Below are positions 24,395-36,971 of a stretch of DNA of 64,000 nt, piece after piece. Every line of letters starts with the position of its first letter. Position 1 is the first letter of the stretch. The notes under the pieces were generated by a model. The model had not been told where the DNA came from, made no database searches, and saw only the letters and a list, made by a program, of their open reading frames with translations. Source of the stretch: Strobilurus pachycystidiatus (Eukaryota > Basidiomycota > Agaricomycetes > Agaricales > Physalacriaceae); assembly GCA_019915135.1 (NCBI GenBank), contig JAHLMK010000001.1, forward strand, positions 4,588,001 through 4,652,000. The letters run 5' to 3'. Position numbers and translations under genes: made by a program.

Positions 24395-25817
24395 ATGCCG
24401 CATTGCTCTAGGAAAGGATGCGGAAAAGAATATGAGGATGGCAGCGAGGATGCCTGTATTTTTCATTCTGGTGCGCCGGTGAGCTGGTTGATTATCGTGC
24501 CGTTCGCCACAGATCTTCATCTATCGCTGTACAGGTCTTCCACGAGGGCTTGAAGTCATGGTCCTGCTGCTCCGATGTCAACAAACCGGTCCTTGAATTC
24601 GATCAATTCATGCAGATTCCCGTGGGCACAAAAGCTAATACACCCTTCTCCGACGCGATCTGACAGTGGCTGCCCCAGGGATGTATGAAAACAGAGCGGC
24701 ACACGACAGAACAGTCGAAGGTTGAAGCCCCGAAGGCGCCTACCAATCCCAATAGCCTTGCAATCTCCACCTCCGAAGATGGCAAGGAAGTCTATACGTC
24801 GGGAGGACAGGCAGCATCCTCTAGTGCGCCTAATGCGCAGACTGTGGCATCACTATCTGCCCCCACCCCCGAGCCTATCGTAGAAGAAGAAGACGATATC
24901 ACTATTGCTGTGACTCCAGGACAGATTTGCCTCAGAAAAGGTTGCGGTGTCGCGTTTGTAAGCGACCAGGTCAATCGACACGGAGATGGCCCCGGTACCG
25001 CCTGTAGGTACCACCCATCACCGGTATGTCCTCAATATACCGTTAATATCGACGTAGATCGGTTTAATCTCTGTTACAGCCTTTATTTAGGGAAGGAAGC
25101 AAAGTATCTCCTCATCACGTATCCTTGGCTTCCCTGATCGCGCCTTGACTCGTAGGGATATCTTTGCTGCAAACGCCGGGTCCTCGAATTCGACGAGTTT
25201 CTAAAGATCGAGGGTTGTAAGACTGGTAGACACGTTTTCGCACCGAAGGCGCCTTCAACACCAGTTGAGTCATTTGTACGGCCCTCCCTATCAAGCGTCT
25301 CTCTTACGTGTTCTCTCATTAGACGCTGACTGAGTGCCGAATTGAGCACTATCAAACGATCGACAAAGTCCATGTTTCCGTATATGCCAAGAAGGCTGAT
25401 AAGGAGAAGACCTCCATCACCTTCGAGGACGAAGAAGTAAACATCAATCCCCTCAAAGCATCTAATCTCGACTTACATGGCCTTAGGTCAAGCTCGACAT
25501 TCATTTCCTGGACACCAAGAGATTTACTCGTACCCTCAATCTTGCCGGTCCTATTGACATCTCTTCCTCGACCTTCCAGATCATGGGCACGAAGGTTCGC
25601 TTTCAGATTCGCAGAACATGTTACAGACTTCAACCCCCCTCGAAACTAGGTTGAGCTACATCTTCACAAGAAGGACGGCCGCAGCTGGCCTGTGCTGGAG
25701 AGGAAGGACCTCAGTGCCATCGGCAACTACGCTGTGACCTTCGGTGTTGGCGGTCGAACAGGAACCATTGGGGCCAAAGAGATTGTCTTGGACGAAGCAA
25801 ATAGAGCCAGAACTTGA
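24395..25817 (+). CDS. CHORD and CS domain Hsp90 co-chaperone (CHORDC1/CHP1 type)
   Basis: Eight exons code for two zinc-binding CHORD modules and a C-terminal CS (p23-like) domain. CHORD 1 is MPHCSRKGCGKEYEDGSEDA followed by [20 protein letters not shown] and VLEFDQFMQIPGC. A linker rich in Ala, Thr and Glu follows. CHORD 2 is CLRKGCGVAFVSD, CRYHPSPPLFREGSKGYLCC and RRVLEFDEFLKIEGCKTGRH. The CS domain has HVSVYAKKADKEKTSITFED, LDIHFLDTKRFTRTLNLAGP and VELHLHKKDGRSWPVLERKD. All Cys and His needed for zinc are present. The family binds Hsp90 and SGT1 and acts in client assembly and stress responses in the cytosol. Introns at 24479, 24622, 25024 and 25104 onward are GT-AG. The stop at 25817 is 121 bp from the convergent IF-2 stop. 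Confidence 0.92.
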
Positions 25818-25938
25818 TAGTGAGGCTGGTCCGTCTGACCGAACCCTCTATCTGCGACGGACGATATGGTGCAAGGCATATTACTCGAGTAGTATAATCT
25901 AGATACATCACTGTGAGTTCCATGTGCAGAATAGCAAT

Positions 25939-28900
25939 TTATATTACGCCCGGGTGCTCTATCGTCTCATATATCTGCAAGATATCACCAGATTGCAGGT
26001 CTGAATAATCGAGTAGGCTGAGGCCACATTCCGTGTCCTTTCGTATTTCGGTAACATCCTTCTTCAAGATGCGCATAGTGTCCATGTGTCCTGGGGGACG
26101 TGATTAGTCGGGGTGCAATGGGAGAAGCTTCCAAGACGAACCTTCGTGAATGACTTGACCGCCCCTCACAACCTTCACCGGCTTGCCCTTGACCATGAGA
26201 CCGTTCGTCACGCGTGAGCCAGCGACCTTCTTCGTGCCGTTCTTGGTAGTAATGTCAAAGATTTGCAGCACCGTGGCCTCGCCGGATATCCTGCTCTCGA
26301 TAATTTTGGGCAACAAGTCGATCACGGCACTCGTGACATTTTCAACGAGGCGGTAGATGATGGTCGATGAGTACACTTGAACGTTGTTCTGACGCGCGAG
26401 AATCTCCATAGGCTTGCTCAACTTGACGGAGAACGCCGCGATGTTCGCTATAGTATGCGTCAATGCAAGTTCTAGCAGTCAATAATGGAAAAGGAGAACC
26501 TCCCGCAGCCTTGGCAGTCATGATATCCGATTCACTCACGTCCCCGACTGAAGAGTGAATGACCTGGGACTTGGCGACCTCGTTGCCGATGCCATGCAGA
26601 GCGCCGGTGACTGCCTCTGCACTTCCGCTCACATCGGCCTTGACGATGAACTTGGCAGCCTGGGGACCCTTGTTTTCTTCCGCCTGCTTGGCCGCAATGA
26701 CACCTTCCTCCTCCGCATCCTCTGCCTCGCGCCTCTCTCTCTCTTCTCTCCGCGCCTTGTTGATGGCATCGACGTCCTTGATCGACAACTCGATAGCGGC
26801 CTGTCTCTCCCGGTTCAAAAGAGCTTTCTTGATATCACCCTCCGAGCCTTGAACGACCTCGTCGCCAGCTGTCGGGATGTTCTTCCAGCCCGACACGGTG
26901 ACGGCTGTGCCAGGAGGAGCAACCTTGACCGCCTTGCCGCTGGAATCAGTCATGCTCCGGACTCTGGCCTGACACAGACCGGCGACCAGAGTGTCCCCAA
27001 TCTTGAGAGATCCACGAAGAACCAAGACCGTCGCGACAGCGCTGTTATACATTAAGAAACATGACTCGACGTTCAGAAGCGTAGAACGTACCCTAGTCCC
27101 TTGGCAACTTTAGCTTCGAGAACATATCCATTCACGGGACCGTCACGTTCTGCACGAATCTCCTGCATCTCAGCGATGGCGGAAAGCGTCTCAACGAGCG
27201 TTGGCAAGTTTTTTCCGGTCAATCCGGACACCTGTACTGAGGGTATATCACCACCAAAAGTCTCCAACTCGAGACCTTCTGCCATCAGAGCTCGCTCTAC
27301 GGCTGGGACGTCAGCCGCAGGTTTATCGACTTTGTTTATAGCGACGACGACGGAGACTTTGTTACGGTCGGCCTTAATCAAGTCTATGACTTCGCGGGTT
27401 TGGGGCATGATGCCGTCGTCGGCAGCGACCACCAGCACAATGATGTCCGTAACGCCAGCACCACGAGCGCGCATTGCAGAGAAGGCCGCATGTCCGGGGG
27501 TGTCCAGGAAGGTAATGGAGCCATCTTTGCTCCCTGGTACTGGAACAGAGAAGGCACCGATGTGCTGTGTGATGCCCCCTGCTTCTCCTTTCGCAACAGC
27601 CGTTGAGCGGAGAGTGTCTAGTAACGTTGTTTTCCCGTGATCGACGTGTCCCATGATAGTTACAACGGGAGGTCTAGTAGGCAAGGAGGTGGGATCTGGG
27701 TGTGGAGGGCGGAAATATAGGTTAAAGGCTAGTTCGTCGTCGACAATGGGATTTTGGCCAAACTCCTCTGCAAGGAGAATAGCATAGTCAGCAGTTAAGA
27801 CGTGGTCGTAAGCCATTTCGTCCGCCATGCCAGCGCGTCGCATAGCACGTTGTAATTGAGCTAAAAAAGCATCATGAGAGATTGCAATCCTGGTGAGATT
27901 TTCAACATACTCAAGCGTACGCCTAGGAGTTGAGCCAGAGAGCCGACAGTTACAAGACTTGGGATGTACACATCAGGAATGACGCGTTTTTCGGCCAGCG
28001 ACTTGTGAGTGCGCTTCCTCTTGACCACGGGAGGCGCTCCTGGCTGGTTACGTCCATATGACTCGTCGCGGTCGCGTTGATACGTCTCACCGCGCTTGTA
28101 ATGCTCGTCTCGTCTATAGGGCTGTTGTCGCTCATGAGGTTTGAGGACAGACCCCCTGCGCTCTTCCGTAAGCCGTGACCGCGCATCTTTCCGCCTGTAA
28201 TGACCGTCGCTGGTGTCGTCCTCTAGGTTCAATGCCGCATTGACAACCAGCTCATCCAGATCCACATCTGCCTCCGCTCTCTTAACAAATTCGGTCTTCG
28301 CCGCCTCGTCGATAGTACCTAATCTTGGAAGGCCCCTTTGGAGTTTTTGGAGTTTATCTAGATTTTCGGAATCGACAGGTATGAATACATCAGGCTGTCG
28401 AGCTATTCGAAGAAGTTCTTGATGAGGAGCAAGTGGAATATCTGAAGGGCCTTTTAGGTCGGATGGAGAAAGCGGAGTCACCGTAGGACGTGAAGATGGA
28501 CTGGGGGAGGAGTCGGACTGGGGCGCAGGTTCGGTGAGAATACGTTCTGTCCACCGGGTAGACGGAGCGTAAGACTGGCTTGTGGGAGCAGAAGTGGGTT
28601 TCTGTCGAAATGAAGGGATTGCCGTAGATCTCTGCTGGTGTGAGGGCTGAGACCATTGCCTTGGGGTGAGGATATTTGGTCTGGTTGTTGCCGAGGTCGA
28701 GCCCTGTCCCCTCGACGCGCTTGGTGACGCAGCAGAGCGAGTGTAGGCAGTAGAATCAGACACAAAAGGGGTCCCCGAGGATGTAGTGCCGCGAGGCGAA
28801 GACCGAACATAGCCCCCTTGAGTAGAAGACAGATTCGCTGGACGGTCATTCCAAGGAGAAGGAGTGACTTTAGCTGCTGGTGATGGTGGTGTCGGTGGAT

Positions 28901-29089
28901 CCCAGCTTGTCTTCCGCACCGAGGTGGCTGCGGGTGGAACCCATGTTCTTGGCTGTCACTCTGCATGAGCGTACCATGGCTTGTAAGCAATTCAAAACGC
29001 ACTTTCAGCTTGGCGGCTGTCGATGAGGATCGGACCTGTGTGCACTTCCTGCAAGCCGTCACAGCGAGAGAATGACCGTGTCTGTGCAT
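25939..29089 (-). CDS. IFM1: mitochondrial translation initiation factor IF-2
   Basis: A GTP-dependent factor that brings initiator tRNA to the mitochondrial small ribosomal subunit. Exon 1 starts at ATG 29089 and gives a cleavable-looking leader MHRHGHSLAVTACRKCTQVR. An alternative in-frame ATG lies at 29134. A long Ser/Pro/Arg-rich region follows, then the IF-2 N-terminal motif IPDVYIPSLVTVGSLAQLLG. Next is the G domain: VVTIMGHVDHGKTTLLD (G1), GITQHIGAF (G2), FLDTPGHAAFSAMRARG (G3), INKVDKPAAD (G4) and VSGLTGKNL (G5). Domain II (GYVLEAKVAKGLG), a coiled charged linker, domain III (FIVKADVSGSAEAV) and domain IV (IADLLPKII-like, SRVTNGLMVKGKPVKVVRGG) follow. The last exon ends QIYETIEHPGVI. 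Length and order are normal for fungal mitochondrial IF-2. Confidence 0.93.
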
Positions 29090-29330
29090 TGTGAGAGTAT
29101 CTGCCTCTTTGTCGCTGTCTTCGTGGTACTGCAATTAAGCAGACCGTGGTGGTGGTGGTCGTAGAAGAAATCCAGGATACCTCCGGGATGCGATCGAACT
29201 CTGGACCAGATAAGCCCTAACCCCAGTAAGTTACAAAGTCGTTCCAGTTCAATAGATACAGCAAGTTCAATGGATACAATAAGCTACGTAGATAAGACAG
29301 CAATCAATGACCACCGGGAGGCGGAAAAAG

Positions 29331-30260
29331 TCACGCAAAACAAAGTGCATTTTCCTCCTCACACGCCTCTTCATCGTCCTCATTCCAATCGCTTGTCGTT
29401 TCCCACTCGTTGTCAAACTCGATGTCTATGCTCAACTCAAATTCCCCGTCGCCTCTCTCCGTGAAGGGCATGAAAGTCGCCAACTGTTGCGCCGCCGAGA
29501 CGTTGTGCGAGATGGGCTGGACCCACCGCCGTTCCCGTAGACGTTTGTGCCGCTCACGGTCCTCTTCAATGCGCTTGAAAATCTCCGCACGTGGAAGATG
29601 CGCGGACCGTTTCCTATTGGGATCCTTCTCCTTCTCCTTATCTCCCCGCTGCTGCTTTCGTGTACTGAGTAGGGTAAGAATTTCGTCAATGATTTCAGGA
29701 TCAATGGTTCGCTTAGCCTTCCAGCTCTCGAGAATCTGACACCGCGGTGAGTCGAATGCCAGACGGATGGAAGGCTGTAAGCTCACCTGCCGAGTGCTGA
29801 CAAGGTTCGGTAATCCTTCTCTGCCTGGTGGGACGACACAATCCACGATTTTGCCTATATCACGAGCAACAAAGTCGAGATATTGGTTCTTCCCAGATGG
29901 GCCACTCTGAGCTGTCGAGTTCGCGTGCGACTTTACAAGTAATGACATCTCGCAGAGTGAATCGAGACAGTAGAGGATGTTGATGCGAGAATTTATTGAG
30001 CCCTACCATATAAATACTTAGAAAAAGGGACAACCAGAGAGGCACATTCCCACCTTATGACATTCTTCGACAATGCAGTCCCAAAGATCTTCACCGCATG
30101 GTTTGAAGTATTTGACGGCAAAAGCGACGACTTTCTGTATTGACTGTTGGGTGCTGGTCGAGTTACGTTTAGAGAAGGCTGATGATGTCGCAAAGGATAC
30201 TTACGCGTTCAGTCGCCTGAGCAATGCAAGAAACTGCATTCTGACCTCAAAAGGATCCAT
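29331..30260 (-). CDS. CTK3: CTD kinase subunit gamma (CTK3)
   Basis: Four exons. The start MDPFEVRMQFLALLRRLNAT is the family signature. The second exon uses the acceptor GACCAG to give QQSIQKVVAFAVKYFKPCGE and LWDCIVEECHK, the third gives GSINSRINILYCLDSLCEMS, and the fourth begins ILESWKAKRTIDPEIIDEIL. The N-terminal half is the CID-like helical domain and the C-terminal half carries RAEIFKRIEEDRERHKRLRE. The protein ends in an acidic tail (EDDEEACEEENALCFA). CTK3 associates with the cyclin and kinase subunits of CTDK-I, which phosphorylates Ser2 of the RNA polymerase II tail. It lies 241 bp upstream of the IF-2 start in the same direction, and is divergent from the GH55 gene. Confidence 0.88.
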
Positions 30261-30626
30261 GATGGGGGGAGACAAGATGCACGTTGCCGTATTTGTATTG
30301 ACCCTCTCGATCATTGATCTGTAACAGTCTGTAACCTTACTGACATTGTCACTGCTGGATGGACTTCTGAATCTCAGGCCTCAACTCACAAACACCAACG
30401 CCGCTCTAATTAGCACTTCGGTACCAGAACTCTGTGCTGCTAACTGTGAGAGGCGAGACAGCGATACAGAGGGCCTCCATCGCGTCTTAACCGGCTCTGT
30501 ACGTCCTTCTGCAAGCTTCTATAATAACCCTGTAGGTCTTTGCATTCAGATTGGTGCTTCTGAGGGCTGTCTGGAAGGACTATAAATACGGGCCCGCCCT
30601 GCCTTTCTTCTCCTTGACTCGTTACG

Positions 30627-33600
30627 ATGCGGTCTCTCTTGTGGTTTGTGCTTACTCTCCTTTTCTTTCATGTAGGCATGGGAGGAACTTCGTCGATTGC
30701 TCGCCGACGTCGACGCCAACAACATACCACTACAGTGTCTCATAGCACACTCGACACCATGTCGTCGGGCGATACCTTCTGGCTGGAGGCTATCAAGCAC
30801 CAGGGTGCATCACCCTTCCATCCGGATCCCAACTACAAGGTCTTTCGAAACGTCAAGGATTTTGGCGCCGCAGGCGACGGCAAGACGGATGATTCCGCTG
30901 CTATCAAGTCAGTCAAGCCTTTCTGAACGTCATCTTGCTTTACAATTCGTCGCAGTCTTGCTATATCTTCAGGCGGACGTTGTGGAGGCGGGACATGCCG
31001 ATCTTCTACTGTGTCCCCAGCCGTCGTCTATTTCCCGAAAGGGTCGGTGTTTTCGGAAATATTGGGTTGACCATCTCAAGTTGATCCCCTAGGGTATACC
31101 TCGTCTCGAAAGCCATCATCGCTTATTACTACACGCAGCTCATTGGAGACCCCAAGAACATGCCGACTCTTCTCGCAACTTCTACGTTTACCGATATGGC
31201 CGTCATTGGTATGTCATACAGCTTTACTTTTTGCTACTATTATGTACATCACGCTTCCACAGATGCGGATCCCTACATCCCGAACGGCGGCGGCAGCCAA
31301 TGGTACACCAACCAGAACAACTTGTATGCTCTCTTTACCTCTTGACAAGGCAGCCTTGACACTGGCGTAGCTTCCGGTCCGTACGAAATTTTGTGATAGA
31401 CGTTCGCAACGTCCCGACTCGGCCGGTGGGGCAATCTCAAGGAACTGGAATACATTGGCAAGTGGCACAAGCAACCTCGTTGATCAACATTGTATTTGAG
31501 ATGTCTACCGCCCCAAATACGGCTCATCAGGGAATATGGATGGAGAATGGGAGGTAGGTTGCTCAGATGACCGTTTGACCAAGGTTCAATGATTCTGCGT
31601 CCACAGTGGCGGCTTCATGGGGGATCTCGTCTTCAATGGAGGTGTGTCCTGGTATAATTTGAGATTCTCCATCAGGATTTCAAAACATCTCCAGGAAAGT
31701 TTGGTATTTGGGGAGGAAATCAACAGTCAGTTTACTTTGACAACCTATGGGATTCAGCTCACGAGTCGCGACCATTAGATTCACTGTACGGAACATAACG
31801 ATTAACAACGCTCAAACTGCTTTCTTCGGCACCTGGAACTGGGGTTCGGAGCATTTGTCATCTCATCTCACTTTCGCTGACCAGCTGCTTCCAGGGTGGA
31901 CTTTCCAAGGAATAAACATCAACAATTGTCAGGTAACAAGGTAGTCCGCCTCAACGTGTTCATCTGTTGATTGGCGATGAAGGTTGGCTTCGACTTATTG
32001 ACGGGCGGTACCACTACCAGCACACAGGTTGACTATGTCTCGCCGCTTGATACCAGTAACTGAAACTTTTCACTCAGAGTGTTGGCTCCGAGACCATCGT
32101 TGACGCCATAGTTCGGGACACACCAATCTTCATTCGCTCCTCGGCTTTCAGCGCAGGCACTCTAGCTGGATCTCTCATTATCCACAACGCTAAGCTGTAT
32201 AATGTCCCAGTTGCCGTTGGTACCGGAAACGGAAGCGTGATACTGCCAGGCGGCACAAGGACAATTCGCTCATGGGGACAAGGAAACGTATATGTTGGGA
32301 GCAATCCATCTGGCCGTTTTGCACAGGGCAATCTCGACGCGCCGCCTCTTCCAGGAAGTTTACTCGATGCTAGTGGTGCCGTGGTCAGTCGGACACACCC
32401 GCAATACGCCGACAGAAGCGTAAAGGACTTTGTTAGTGTCAAGGACCATGGTGCTAAGGGTGATGGACTAACCGATGACACTGATGCCATTGGGCGCATT
32501 CTGGAACGCGTGAGTCCTTTCACCGACTCCCGTCGATTCATGCTTCCTCGTGTTTCACTCACTTTGCCTACGCTTACGCGTTCGCAGTTTGCTGAGGACT
32601 TCATCATCTTTTTCGACGCTGGTATGTATGTTGTCAGCAAGACCATAATAATTCCTGCAGGCGCCCGGCTAGTGGGTGAAGCCTGGTCCGTGATTGCTGG
32701 GCGTGGACCCAGCTTCCAGGATCCCAAGAACCCGCAAGTAGTTGTGAGGGTTGGACATGAGCACTCTCAGGGTATCGTCGAAATTACAGACATCATTTTT
32801 TCGACTGTCGGTCCTGGTATGCACAAGGCATACTCTTTGTCCCTCCGTAGCGACTGATTAGACTCATTCATAAGCACCCGGGGCGATTGTCGTAGAATGG
32901 AACGTTAGAGGCCCGGACGACGACCTGTCCGCCCCAGGAATGTGGGACACCCATATCGTGTAAGTTTCCTCCCTACCTCTTCTCGACGTTCACGAATCAA
33001 GAGACTGATCCAACTCAAAGTCTAGGTGGCCGTGCAGGATCAAACTTGGAGTCCGACAAATGTCCTGCCGGCGCCTTAGATTTCGACTGTTCTGCAGCGT
33101 TCCTTGGACTCCATCTCACTCGACAGTCTACTGGCTATTTTGAGGCAGGTGTCCTAAGACGGTCGATGTTTCTTCTCTCAAATTTTTGCAGGGAACTTGG
33201 GTATGGTTAGCTGATCATGATCTTGATAGAGATGGGGAGAGTCAGGTCACCCTGTTCTCTTCAAGAGGCGTCCTTTCCCAGAGCCAGGGGCCCATTTGGC
33301 TTATTGGAACTGCTTGTATGCTTTCAATATGTACTGTCTAAGATTGAGCTAATCCGATTCCAGCGGAACATCATACCCTCTATCAGTACAATCTCGTCGA
33401 CGCGAATAACCATTACATTGGATTTGCTCAGACGGAAACGGTTAGCACTTATTGTCGAAACCCTTGAGCGCGACTCTCATACATGTCACCAGCCCTACTA
33501 CCAGCCCATTCCGCCAGTTCCTGAGCCTTATGGTACCGACGAATCGTACAATGATCCTACTTTCCCTGCCGGTGTCAGCAGCGCTTGGGCCCTCCATGTC

Positions 33601-33903
33601 TTGTCATCCAAGGACATACACATATTTGGTGCGTATATGCCTCTCCACGTGCTCTCCGAGATTAAGCGTACAATAGGTGGAGGGTTCTACAGCTTCTTCC
33701 GAAACTACTCGCAAGACTGCCTCACGACTCATTCGTGCCAAAACGACATCGTGAATATTGATTCCAACTCCAATGTCTGCATATACTCTCTGAACACGGT
33801 CGGAACCGTCTATCAACTGAGCGTCGATGAGAAACCTGTGATCTCTTACCAGAATAACGTGAACGGGTTTGCGGATACGGTGACTTTTTGGCGCTCTGAA
33901 TGA
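30627..33903 (+). CDS. GH55 exo-beta-1,3-glucanase, secreted
   Basis: The start gives a signal peptide MRSLLWFVLTLLFFHVGMG. Two right-handed beta-helix (pectate-lyase-3-like) domains follow, each opened by the GH55 repeat motif: VKDFGAAGDGKTDDSAAI near residue 75 and VKDHGAKGDGLTDDTDAI in the second half. Other matches are VVYFPKGVYLVSKAII, GSQWYTNQNNFFRSVRNFVI, NTAHQGIWMENGSGGFMGDL, GKFGIWGGNQQ, TAFFGTWNWGWTFQGINI, FFDAGMYVVSKTIIIPAGAR, GTWVWLADHDLD and GIGFAQTET-type segments. The end is YQNNVNGFADTVTFWRSE. At least ten introns are needed. The family releases glucose from beta-1,3-glucan ends during wall turnover or nutrition. A TATA-like ATAAATA lies at about 30582, roughly 45 bp upstream of the ATG. 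Confidence 0.9.
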
Positions 33904-34093
33904 TTCTGGGTGGTGTACTAAATGGACTATAGTACTTGAGTACTCGATGCTTTGGTAGCTTTTGATAATTCTCTGTCTTGCATACATGAAATCCGAGGAC
34001 GAGAGCTTCAAGAAGAAGGTTCAGCCAAACAAAGACAAATGTTCGCGTCGCGTCCTGGTTTACTGATATTCTTTTGTCTTCCCGCCATCATCT

Positions 34094-35100
34094 ATGGCCT
34101 CCAAACCCCAGCGCACCTATTCCTCCAAGCGAAATAAGAAACCCGCCTTTCCGCCATCGTCGCCAATCTCCACGTTATCATCCTCCCCAGCCCCAGAGCC
34201 GATGCGAAAACGACTGCACGCGGACCTTGACGACGTTCCAGCGCCCAAACGCGCCAGAAAGGAAGCCCGAAAGCCTCAAGAGAAACAGAAAACACTCACC
34301 CAACTACACTTCTGTATCGACCAGCCTATCTTGCGTCAATGCCCGTTATGCGAGCTGTCATATACCAAGGGCGCACAGGAGGATGAGAGCCTTCATCGCG
34401 CTCATTGTGCGCGCGTCCAGCGCGCGATGGAATGGGGAAGAGAAGAGGCGCGAGAAGCAGCAAAAGCTGGAGTAGAGGAGGTCGCGACCGACGTGAAGCT
34501 CAATGACGGGCAGAAGGGGCGCATAATATGTATTCGAGCTGCCGCCGGGGGAAAAATTGGTGCAAAAGTACGTGTCTAAACCTAATGCTCGTGATACTAC
34601 GTATGATTTATCTTACAACAACTTTCCAGCTATCCAACGTCCTTAGAATCGTCAACACAGCATTATCAGCACCGTCACTGGAGTCCCAAGAGCTTCAAAC
34701 GTCCAAGGCGTATTTATTACTCCTCCCCATTGCTTCCAACACGACAACAAAGGAGAAGATTGTTGGTTGTGTCATCGCCCAGCGAATTTCGACTGCGATG
34801 GCAATTGTGGCGGCACGGGACACCTCGTCGACGGAAGGTCTCGTCCACATTGACACTAGCGTTTTCTGCGACCCGACACCGCTTCCGACGCCAGTGGGCA
34901 TTGCGCGAGTTTTTACAGCGAAGCCCAATCGCCGGCTGGGCGTCGCGAGCAAGTTGCTCTCCGCAGTAGTGGAGACCTTTATTCAGGGTTGTGTTGTCGA
35001 TTCACGAGAGGGAGAGGTGGCATTCACGCAGACGACGGGAGATGGATTGGCGCTGATGCGGAAATGGGGTGGGGAGAAGATGCGGATTTATGAGGAGTGA
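34094..35100 (+). CDS. ECO1: sister-chromatid cohesion acetyltransferase
   Basis: Two exons (34094-34567 and 34630-35100). The basic N-terminus contains QKTLTQLHF, similar to a PCNA-interacting box, then a zinc finger C-P-L-C (residues 83-86) with HRAHC at about 101-105. After the intron the GNAT fold has VGCVIAQRIST, GIARVFTAKPNRRLGVASKL for acetyl-CoA binding, and FTQTTGDGLALMRKWGG near the C-terminus, all typical of Eco1/Esco. The family acetylates Smc3 during S phase to close cohesin rings. The finger spacing is slightly shorter than the usual H-x3-H. The gene is convergent with the small tail-anchored gene, with only 46 bp between stops. Confidence 0.88.
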
Positions 35101-35146
35101 GGCGAGGACTTGCTTTGTTTTGTCGATGTATTCTCGATGTGTCGCG

Positions 35147-35612
35147 TCAACGTATGACATCTGCTATCCAGAGGAGGGTGTATGGTCGGACGAGGCAAAC
35201 CAGGAAGCAGGCGGCGACGAAACACAGGGTGATTATCAGGAAAAAGTCGCGGCCTGCAAGATACTTGATCAGTTGGAGGCAGTGATGGCCAGGACGACGC
35301 ACTCAGGCCCTTCTCATAGATGTGGGTGTGACCTTGGCGTGTCCGACGGACGGTGATGTGGCGTCGTCGCTTTCTGTGTCTTTCTTCGCGGATGACACCG
35401 GGGGCAGGCTGGTAAACGAAGATCTGTTCCGTCTCATCGAGGCGAACACGCGGTGGAGAAATCATGTCATTCCAGTCTGAACCGGTGCTGACGGAGGGAG
35501 GTGAGGAAAGGTAGCTGCTGTCGCAGGTCGTGGCGCTGCTGAGTATCGACGCAGAGTCTGAGTGAGCGTCGAAATCCACGGTGGCGGACATGATGTCTAT
35601 GGAAAGTGGCAC
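35147..35612 (-). CDS. small C-terminally anchored membrane protein, unknown function
   Basis: Exons 35303-35612 and 35147-35253 (intron of 49 nt with a CTGAT branch site) give 138 residues. The first 100 residues are hydrophilic, Ser/Asp-rich then Arg-rich (EERHRKRRRHITVRRTRQG). The spliced second exon supplies a single hydrophobic segment FFLIITLCFVAACFLVCLV near the C-terminus, then a short tail RPYTLLWIADVIR. This is the layout of a tail-anchored protein. Without splicing, the same region reads as a non-hydrophobic Pro/Ser sequence, so the splice decides the topology. I recognise no family. Confidence 0.6.
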
Positions 35613-36971
35613 TGGACGTAATTGTTGGATAATGAGGTATGCTTCTGATTGTCAGATGAATCAGGAGTGTAGCGTTACATTCACACTGACAGCGAAACAA
35701 GGTCACTGCGTGGCAGCTACTTATGGAGAGAGCGGAGGCCTTGTCATGGTCTGAGGCCAAGAGGTGTGTCCATCAAATTTGTTCCCACGACCACCCCATC
35801 AATGAACGTTAAACTTAGTGAGCATTGCTGCCCTATACCCTTACGTGAACAAGAGTATATATCACACATACATCTGAGAGGTTTTCAGAATCCATACAGC
35901 GTCCTTCAGCCTTGGTGTCAACAGGGGACAGTGACTCTGAGCGCAAGATACACAGGCGTGTTCGGCTACTACGGGACATGTAAGTTACAAGCTCGCGTGG
36001 CCATGGCCTGATCAACCGAGATTTACTTGGAGATCTCAGTGTCGCACCTCTGGTACGGCAGGACAGTTTCACGAGATTATGACAGTTCGTCTAGCGGATA
36101 GTAGTACCGGCCGGAAAGTTTATGAACGACTGGTGACTGGTCTGACCGTTTACGAGGCCAAACACTAGGGGGATAAAGCCGTATGGGCGCCTCCCATATG
36201 CATCAACCGATGCTTTGTTTATGTTAAGTTTGTAGGCAATTCCTGAACCTCTCAAATTCGTGCCATATACAAAATTTTAGTCATATATTGCCGTTCCGAG
36301 AATGCAGCGTGTTTTTCAAATTCCCAGACAATTCCCGGTCGGCCGAAATGCCATGGAAATGTAGCATTCAATGTCCATATTCGAACGTTAGGAATGGTAT
36401 TAAAATCTCAAATTCCCACTCCGTAAGACAGTGGCTGGAATGGGTCTTGTATTTGAGATTTCCAAGCCATACACCCCGTCAGTGTATGGCTTCAGAATTT
36501 GACATTGACAATGAGTATCCTAGCACAGGAAGTCGTTATGGAATTCTAAATATTTTACCACGCAAAATTTTACATTTCCGCGGCTGCTGTATTCAGATTT
36601 TCTGCCTTTCTCAAAACATTCACGAATGTAATCTGAATTTCAAATTCTAGCCCAATATGAAGAGGGTCTCAGGGAGCGAGGTATTGGCTCCATATTCATA
36701 CCGGCGGGACGTCCGGATGTCGGGTGGCGGCCGCATCTGGACATCCCGACAACCGTTGTCAAAGAGTGCGGAAGTCTCGACCGGTCTCCTACTTGGCATG
36801 GTTGAATACCCGAATATCCGGCGGTCACGGACCTGCACCGCGTTTCTCATATCATGAATTCACTGAACAAGAATTTACTGAGCAAGAATTCATATACTGT
36901 ACATATTTCTCGTAGATGTTGTATTTTACGGATTCGATTCGCCTTCCCTTGTGAAGATGTCCACTGAGCGC
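35613..36971. other. AT-rich intergenic region
   Basis: No gene supported. The part 36240-36650 is noticeably rich in repeated AAATTC/TTTGA-type words. A 15-bp tandem repeat follows at 36856-36891. Confidence 0.5.
36856..36891 (+). repeat. 15-bp tandem repeat, 2.4 copies
   Basis: Unit 1 gaattcactgaacaa, unit 2 gaatttactgagcaa, then a partial third unit gaattc. Confidence 0.7.

Noticed and set aside
29089..29134. Upstream ATG at 29134 as the IF-2 start
   Set aside because: It adds an acidic stretch (EDSDKEADT) before the Arg-rich leader, which would spoil mitochondrial targeting; kept only as an alternative.
36700..36775. Inverted repeat around gtccggatgtcggg and ggacatcccgac
   Set aside because: On careful pairing the arms match only partly and in mixed orientation; not a real palindrome.
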